Below, piece by piece: positions 7,302 to 11,811 of a stretch of DNA of 11,811 bases. Each line of letters opens with the position of its first letter. The first letter of the stretch is position 1. Under the pieces are notes generated by a model that made no database searches, was not told the DNA's origin, and saw nothing but the letters and a program-made list of their open reading frames with translations. A program made the translations under genes and the position numbers. Source of the stretch: JAUHXS01 sp965213575 (lineage in GTDB: Bacteria > Bacteroidota > Bacteroidia > Chitinophagales > JAUHXS01); NCBI GenBank assembly GCA_965213575.1, contig CBDBZN010000033.1, forward strand, positions 1 through 11,811, written 5' to 3'.

Positions 7302-7309
7302 CAAAATAT

Positions 7310-7345
7310 ATAGCTATTAGCTAATAGCCGATAGTTAATAGCTAT
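7310..7345 (-). repeat. TATCGGCT/TAGCT repeat, copy B, with nested palindromes
   Basis: It contains a 16-base perfect palindrome GCTATTAGCTAATAGC (7313-7328) inside a wider perfect 10-base inverted repeat ATAGCTATTA / TAATAGCTAT (7310-7319 with 7336-7345). Read on the minus strand, 7333-7316 matches copy A at 3726-3743 in 15 of 18 bases. It sits in the divergent promoter region of the TPR and plug genes, so it could also act as an operator. Confidence 0.45.
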
Positions 7346-7473
7346 TTAAATTTTAAGAAGACCGGCAAGGGAAATTAAAGTCATTTAACAGAAATAATTT
7401 TACGATATATGCAAAACTTGCTTTTATGAATACTAAAAACTTACATAAACTTAGTTGGTAAAATTGTAAATAG

Positions 7474-7481
7474 TAATTTAG
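7474..7481 (+). promoter_or_regulatory. Possible -7 box (TAATTTAG) for the plug gene
   Basis: TAATTTAG differs from TAnnTTTG at one conserved base, and a TTG lies at 7455-7457, 16 bases upstream. It ends four bases before the ATG at 7486, the same spacing as the box of the divergent TPR gene. This is a weak match. Confidence 0.25.
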
Positions 7482-7485
7482 CATA

Positions 7486-8862
7486 ATGCATAGAAAATTT
7501 TTGCTATACTTTTTTAGCTTGTTGTTAATTTCTGTAATTTTTCATTATGGATGCAGTTCTAAAACACAGCCTACAGCAACGATCGGCAGCGATCAAGCAG
7601 ATACTGTAAATATCCCTATTGAACCAAAACCAACTATACAATATCGAGATAAGGTATACGATGCTAAAATTAAAACAGTTTTATTTAGAAAAATTGGTTT
7701 AGATCTTTCTGATCCTATTTTAACACTTAATAGTACGTCACAACTAGAATTGAAGTTTGATGACTTGGTAACGGATGCTGAAAATTATTCTTACAGCATT
7801 ATTCATTGCAATGCTGATTGGCAGCCGTCAAGCTTAACGGAATATGACTATATAGATGGTTTTATTGACAACCGGATCAGTGAATTTGAGTTTTCTTATA
7901 ACACCACCCAACAGTATGTTCATTATAGTTTAAGGTTTCCAACACAAGATTATTCCATTACTAAATCGGGTAATTATTTATTGATCGTGTATCAAAACAG
8001 TAAAGCTGACCCTATCATTACCAGGCGATTTTATGTGGTAGATCAGCAAGTCAAGGTTTCTGAGCATGTTAAGCAGCCTTTTATTGCAGAGTACCGGCGA
8101 TCACATCAAGAAATTGATTTTGATGTAGATTTCCGCGGGTTAAATATTACCAATCCTTATCAAGATATTAAAGTGGTGATCACTCAAAATGACCGGTGGG
8201 ATAATCAAATTGAAAATCTCAAACCTACGTTTATACGCGATAATAAATTGATATATGATTTTCAAAGAGAAAATCTTTTTGCAGGGGGTAAAGAATTTAG
8301 AAATTTTAGATTTAGCAGCCTGCGCTATCTATCTGAACGCCTTCGCCATATTGATCAAAATGTATTGGCAGATGATGTGTATATTATTGATGATCAAGTA
8401 AGGGCGTACCAAAATTATATCTACATAAAAGATATTAATGGCAGATACATCATAGAAGTACAAGAAGGAAATAACGATGATTTAGAAGCTGATTATGCTA
8501 ATATTCATTTCACCCTCCCATTTAATTCCATGCTCACTACCGGCAAACTATACATAGTTGGCTCTATGACCGATTGGGATATTAAAGAAGATTTTGAGAT
8601 GAAATTTAATTTCAAAACGCTCACTTATGAAAATTCTGTTTTACTCAAACAAGGCTATTACGAGTATATCTATGTTTTTGTAGGAGAAGGGCCACTGCCT
8701 AATCAAGAAGGGCTAAGAGGTTTTGATGAAACACTGATTGAAGGCAGTTACTATGGTACTGAAAACGATTATAAAATATATGTATATTACAGGCCAATAA
8801 CTGAGCGATATGATCAATTAATAGGAATTAAAAGTTTTAATACTTTAGAAACATTCCGATAG
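7486..8862 (+). CDS. Type IX secretion plug-like protein (DUF5103 family)
   Basis: This 458-residue exported protein has a hydrophobic segment (residues 5-19) followed by HYGCSSK, so it is probably a lipoprotein anchored at C23, although His at -3 is unusual for a lipobox. From about residue 53 it follows the DUF5103 pattern: a first beta domain (VYDAKIKTVLF, LELKFDDL, SIIHCNADWQPS, NYLLIVYQN to RRFYVVD at about 182), a central part with IKVVITQNDRWDNQI and LKPTFIRDNKLIYDF, and a C-terminal Ig/CBM48-like domain from about 335 (LYIVGSMTDWD, SVLLKQGYYEYIYVF, ending NDYKIYVYYRPITERYDQLIGI). In Flavobacterium johnsoniae a member of this family plugs the periplasmic mouth of the SprA translocon, hence the name. 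Function here is by family. No other T9SS gene is in the window. Confidence 0.85.
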   Translation: MHRKFLLYFFSLLLISVIFHYGCSSKTQPTATIGSDQADTVNIPIEPKPTIQYRDKVYDAKIKTVLFRKIGLDLSDPILTLNSTSQLELKFDDLVTDAENYSYSIIHCNADWQPSSLTEYDYIDGFIDNRISEFEFSYNTTQQYVHYSLRFPTQDYSITKSGNYLLIVYQNSKADPIITRRFYVVDQQVKVSEHVKQPFIAEYRRSHQEIDFDVDFRGLNITNPYQDIKVVITQNDRWDNQIENLKPTFIRDNKLIYDFQRENLFAGGKEFRNFRFSSLRYLSERLRHIDQNVLADDVYIIDDQVRAYQNYIYIKDINGRYIIEVQEGNNDDLEADYANIHFTLPFNSMLTTGKLYIVGSMTDWDIKEDFEMKFNFKTLTYENSVLLKQGYYEYIYVFVGEGPLPNQEGLRGFDETLIEGSYYGTENDYKIYVYYRPITERYDQLIGIKSFNTLETFR

Positions 8863-8870
8863 AAGATTGA

Positions 8871-8889
8871 AGATTACAAATTGAAAATT
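8871..8889 (+). repeat. AT-rich GATTACA-type intergenic repeat, copy 2
   Basis: AGATTACAAATTGAAAATT matches copy 1 (3276-3294) at 18 of 19 bases. It fills most of the 36-base gap between the plug gene stop and the start of the AI-2E family gene. Its TTG at 8881 is in frame with that gene and could be mistaken for a start. Confidence 0.5.
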
Positions 8890-8898
8890 ACAAATTAT

Positions 8899-9930
8899 AT
8901 GGTATCGGATAGGAAAATAGCTAAAACTGTATTAATCGCTGCTCTTATTCTGTCGGGTTTTGCTTTTATCATTTATCATCTCCATTTTTTGCTATTGCTG
9001 TTTGCAGGTATATTTTTTGCTTCTCTCTTCAGTCATATGTCTAATCTATTAAAGAAAAAAATAAATTTAAACTACGGCTTATGCTTAGCTATTGTCTTAC
9101 TTTCTATCGTAGCTTCATTTACAGTTATATTTATATTTATCGGCCCATCCATAAGTGACCAAGTCGAAAAGATGATTGACACACTTCCGGAGTCCTTAGC
9201 TAATCTAAAAAGTAAAATATCAAACACCCAAATTGGAAAAAAAATATTCGAACAAATATCGGATGAGCCGGCTCAAATAGTTAAAAATAATAAAGAATTC
9301 TTATCAAAAATATTGTGGTCATTTACCGGCACTTTCGGAGCTTTAGTAAATATCTTTATTATAATTGTTACCGCTATTTATTTTGCAGTTAATCCTATTT
9401 TATATACCGGATATTTTAAAAAATTATTTCCACCCGATTACAGGAACAGAATTGATGAGGTACTCAAAAAAATTCAACTAATTCTCAATCAATGGATGTT
9501 TGCTAAGTTAATCTCTATGTCGGTAGTAGGAGTTAGTACATCTATAGGCTTGTTAATTTTAGGAGTGCCGTTACCTTATGCATTGGCACTAATCGCTACA
9601 TTGTGTTCCTTTATTCCTAATATAGGCCCGTATTTAGGTTTATTACCAGCAGTATTAATCGGCTTTATGCAAAGCCCGCAAGATGCTTTATATGTGGTGA
9701 TACTATATTTTAGTATACAGATAGTTGAAAGTTATTTGGTTACTCCTAATCTTCAAAAGAAGATGGTTTCTCTTCCTCCTGCCGTAACATTATTTTGGAT
9801 AGTATTAATGGGGTTAGTAGCAGGTGTTTTAGGAGTGGTATTTGCTGCGCCTATTTTAGCTGCTTTAATGGTTATCATCAATGAACTATATGTGAAAGAT
9901 TATCTGGAAGATAAGTCTCAACTTAAATAA
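8899..9930 (+). CDS. AI-2E family transporter (PerM/TqsA-like membrane protein)
   Basis: This 343-residue multi-pass inner-membrane protein has the family layout. Two N-terminal hydrophobic helices (about 10-48) and a third (about 60-83) lead to a soluble segment (about 84-133). Five more membrane segments follow. Family patterns seen include FIPNIGPYLGLLPAVLIGFMQSP (about 239-261), the helix with VESYLVTPNLQKK, and the final GVVFAAPILAALMVI. Members include the autoinducer-2 exporter TqsA and cation/proton antiporters, so the substrate cannot be assigned. I chose the ATG at 8899. An in-frame TTG at 8881 would add six residues but lies in an intergenic repeat. The gene follows the plug gene by 36 bases on the same strand and may be cotranscribed. 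Confidence 0.88.
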   Translation: MVSDRKIAKTVLIAALILSGFAFIIYHLHFLLLLFAGIFFASLFSHMSNLLKKKINLNYGLCLAIVLLSIVASFTVIFIFIGPSISDQVEKMIDTLPESLANLKSKISNTQIGKKIFEQISDEPAQIVKNNKEFLSKILWSFTGTFGALVNIFIIIVTAIYFAVNPILYTGYFKKLFPPDYRNRIDEVLKKIQLILNQWMFAKLISMSVVGVSTSIGLLILGVPLPYALALIATLCSFIPNIGPYLGLLPAVLIGFMQSPQDALYVVILYFSIQIVESYLVTPNLQKKMVSLPPAVTLFWIVLMGLVAGVLGVVFAAPILAALMVIINELYVKDYLEDKSQLK

Positions 9931-10055
9931 TGCTGTCTCATAGTATAGTTTATAAAGTTTTTATATGAGGTGTTTCTAGATTTAACTGATACCTGGCATA
10001 TGCAATTCTTACTGCTTAATCACAGTGGTAGCAACACTAGCGAAAATAAAACACC

Positions 10056-10078
10056 TTATTGCAACAATGTTGCAATAA
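10056..10078. promoter_or_regulatory. 23-base perfect palindrome, probable operator
   Basis: The left arm TTATTGCAACA (10056-10066), a central A (10067) and the right arm TGTTGCAATAA (10068-10078) are exactly self-complementary. It ends six bases before a full -7 box, so it covers the -33 region and spacer of the promoter for the lipoprotein-receptor pair. That geometry suggests repression by a dimeric regulator. The TTGCAAC half-site is reminiscent of Fur-superfamily (Zur-like) sites, but this is from memory and unproven. No regulator gene is in the window. Confidence 0.75.
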
Positions 10079-10084
10079 AAATTC

Positions 10085-10092
10085 TATCTTTG
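10085..10092 (+). promoter_or_regulatory. Bacteroidetes -7 box (TATCTTTG) of the lipoprotein-receptor pair
   Basis: TATCTTTG is a full match to TAnnTTTG. Transcription would start near 10097, leaving a leader of about 30 bases before the ATG at 10128. The nearest upstream TTG at 10059-10061 lies in the palindrome, with 23 bases between the boxes. Confidence 0.6.
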
Positions 10093-10127
10093 TCCTATCA
10101 AATCATTTAACTTTTAAAATATATAGA

Positions 10128-10694
10128 ATGAAAAATACTAATTACATATTTATTGGCCTCAGCTTTTTTATGCTAATTTTATCATGCAGTAAAGATCAGC
10201 CTCAAGACCCTGTTATTCCCAATGAAGAAGAAGTTATCACAACGCTTGAACTTACTCTAACTCCTACTGATAGCGGAAATCCGGTTATCTTCAGCTTTAA
10301 AGATCTAGATGGTGATGGCGGTGATGCACCTACTATTTCCGGTGGTACACTTCGAACTAATTCAACTTATACAGGTTATCTTCAGCTTTTGAATGAGTTA
10401 GAAAACCCTGTCGGTAATATATCAGAAGAAGTTGAAGAAGAAGCCGAAGAGCATCAGTTCTTTTTTCAATCTACCATATCAGGAATGGATATTAATTATG
10501 ATGATACAGACGCAAACGGAAATCCAATTGGGTTAGCCATAAATGTTTCAACTAATACAGCAGATTCTGGTACACTTAGAATAATCTTAAAGCATGAACC
10601 CGATAAATTTGCCACAGACGTCTCATCAGGAGATATCACTAATGCAGGAGGTGAAACAGATATTGAAGTTACTTTTCCTATAAATGTTGAATAA
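10128..10694 (+). CDS. Small acidic lipoprotein paired with a TonB-dependent receptor
   Basis: This 188-residue predicted lipoprotein has a signal sequence ending ILSC with lipidated Cys at 20. The mature part is very acidic and mostly beta-rich. Notable segments are EEEVITTLELTLTP (33-46), DLDGDGGDAP (59-68), which resembles a calcium-type loop, EEVEEEAEEH (100-109) followed by QFFFQ, and LKHEPDKF (154-161). The ending GGETDIEVTFPINVE looks like a compact domain end. Similar proteins in Flavobacteriia and relatives sit beside TonB-dependent receptors. Their function is not established to my knowledge, and some databases label them type 1 periplasmic binding fold. Acidic clusters plus H109 and H156 make metal binding possible. 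The ATG at 10128 was chosen because the frame extended upstream runs through the palindrome and promoter. Its end overlaps the receptor start by 11 bases. Confidence 0.83.
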   Translation: MKNTNYIFIGLSFFMLILSCSKDQPQDPVIPNEEEVITTLELTLTPTDSGNPVIFSFKDLDGDGGDAPTISGGTLRTNSTYTGYLQLLNELENPVGNISEEVEEEAEEHQFFFQSTISGMDINYDDTDANGNPIGLAINVSTNTADSGTLRIILKHEPDKFATDVSSGDITNAGGETDIEVTFPINVE

Positions 10695-11811
10695 AAATTT
10701 TCTATTCGCATTTATTATATGCTTATTACAATTATCAGTTTATGCCCAAAATTGTACTTTAACAATTTCAGGGCATATAGTTGATAAAAAAAACCGGTAA
10801 ACCTATTGCTGATGCTAATATCTATTCGAGCGAAGCAAAGAAAGGAACAGTAAGTAACAAAGTTGGTTTTTTTCAAGTAGATTCGATATGTGTAGGTAAT
10901 TTTCATATTACAATTAGCCATATTGGCTGCGAACCATACGAGACATATTTCAATATAGATCGCGACACATCTATTAAAGTAATTTTAGATCATAATAGTC
11001 AATTGCTTAATGAAGTGGCAATTATCGGAGAAGCTAAAAAAAATACCATACAAGAAGTACACGCTGTCAATGAAAGAAGCATCTCAGAAAACATGGATAA
11101 AAATCTCTCCAATATGCTTGAGGATATTTCCGGAGTCAGCACGATCAAGAACGGTAATGGCATTTCTAAACCTGTCATACATGGGTTATACGGCAATCGA
11201 ATACTTATATTAAATAATGGAATTACTCAAAATGGGCAACAATGGGGAGTAGATCATAGTCCTGAGATCGATCCTTTAACAGCAAATAAAATATCGGTCG
11301 TTAAAAGTGTTGGAGTTTTAGAATATCAAGGAAGTTCTTTGGGAAGTGTAATATTAGTTGAACCTAAAAAAATTGGTAAAGAGCCTCATTTGCATGGAAA
11401 AGCAAGATATTTTTTTGAAAGTAATGGCCTAGGAAATGGAGTGAACCTACAACTGCAGAAATATACCGATTTAGTTGCCTGGAGAGTAGTAGGAACATTG
11501 AAAAAAAGTGGAGATAAATATACTCCCGACTATTATTTAAACAATACGGGAAGTGAAGAGGCTAATATAGCTTTGCAATTGGAAAAATCATTCAGTGAAA
11601 ACTGGATAAGCGATTTGTATGTCAGTTCATTTAACACTAAACTAGGCATTCTTAGAGGATCTCAGATTGGAAACTTAACTGATTTAGAAGAAGCATTTAC
11701 ACGAGAAGTTCCTTTTTTTACCAAAGATGATTTTTCTTACAATATTGATGCTCCGTATCAAAAGGTAAATCATCAGTTATTAAAATTTCATACTAAATAT
11801 TTTATTAATGA
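10684..11811 (+). CDS. TonB-dependent outer-membrane receptor, 3'-partial, with an apparent frameshift
   Basis: Reading from ATG 10684 gives a signal peptide (MLNKNFLFAFIICLLQLSVYAQ) and the start of a carboxypeptidase-regulatory-like domain (CTLTISGHIVDKK), then hits TAA at 10798-10800. If one A is dropped from the A8 tract at 10786-10793, the frame runs open to the window edge, about 375 residues. That corrected product has the beta-sandwich domain (about 24-103, KTGKPIADANIYSSE, GFFQVDSI), the plug domain (about 120-228, LEDISGVSTIKNGNGISKP, IHGLYGNRILILNNG, QQWGVDHSPEID, VLEYQGSSLGSVI) and the first barrel strands. TonB-dependent receptors import scarce ligands such as metal complexes using TonB energy. 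The 11-base overlap with the lipoprotein gene suggests translational coupling. It may be a pseudogene, a switchable gene or a sequencing error. Confidence 0.82.
10786..10793 (+). other. A8 homopolymer at the receptor frameshift point
   Basis: Eight consecutive A bases follow GAT, and the receptor reading frame changes exactly here. Seven (or ten) A bases would join the signal peptide to the remaining receptor. Such a tract is prone to slippage in replication, transcription and sequencing. Confidence 0.8.

Noticed and set aside
8881..8898. TTG at 8881 as start of the AI-2E family protein
   Set aside because: It lies in the AT-rich intergenic repeat and adds only six non-conserved residues; the ATG at 8899 is a better start.
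10059..10127. TTG at 10059 as start of the small lipoprotein
   Set aside because: The added 23 residues would be encoded by the palindrome and promoter and would precede the true lipoprotein signal peptide.
10787..10793. A AAA AAC as a programmed -1 frameshift heptamer in the receptor gene
   Set aside because: A -1 shift leads to the wrong frame; joining the two parts needs a +1 shift (or loss of one A), so this signal cannot restore the product.

Overview
The window is an AT-rich stretch of a Bacteroidetes chromosome, most likely a Cytophagales-type or related aerobic lineage. Evidence for this is a DUF5103 / type IX secretion plug protein, a SusC-style TonB-dependent receptor with an N-terminal carboxypeptidase-regulatory-like domain, Bacteroidetes -7 boxes (TAnnTTTG), little use of Shine-Dalgarno sequences, and a Bacteroidetes-style ccmB-ccmC-ccmD-like run. 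Placement below phylum is inference.

Layout. (1) Positions 1-2732, plus strand: the 3' part of ccmB, then ccmC, a small CcmD-like membrane protein and an NAD(P)-dependent glutamate dehydrogenase, all within a few bases of each other. An Lrp/AsnC regulator (2789-3253) follows after a short gap holding a perfect inverted repeat. (2) Positions 3254-3759: a 506-base gene-free stretch packed with repeats, including a candidate 318-base MITE-like element with 18-base terminal inverted repeats. (3) Positions 3760-7289, minus strand: an operon reading TPR lipoprotein, thrS, infC. infC has no usable AUG start, and the expected rpmI-rplT genes do not follow it. (4) Positions 7486-9930, plus strand: a T9SS plug-like protein and an AI-2E family membrane protein. 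(5) Positions 10056-11811, plus strand: a 23-base perfect palindrome sits over a good Bacteroidetes promoter. It precedes a small acidic lipoprotein and an overlapping TonB-dependent receptor that runs off the window. As given, the receptor is broken by a one-base shift in an A8 tract just after its signal peptide.

How the parts may work together. The ccm genes build c-type cytochromes for respiration. Glutamate dehydrogenase links nitrogen and carbon flow, and the adjacent Lrp-type protein is a plausible local regulator. The TPR-thrS-infC operon serves translation. The last pair looks like an outer-membrane uptake system (surface or periplasmic lipoprotein plus gated receptor) under one repressor-type operator. 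A metal, perhaps zinc, is the best guess for the substrate but is not shown by the sequence. The most noteworthy points are the palindrome/lipoprotein/receptor locus with its A8 frameshift, the candidate MITE, and the non-AUG start of infC.
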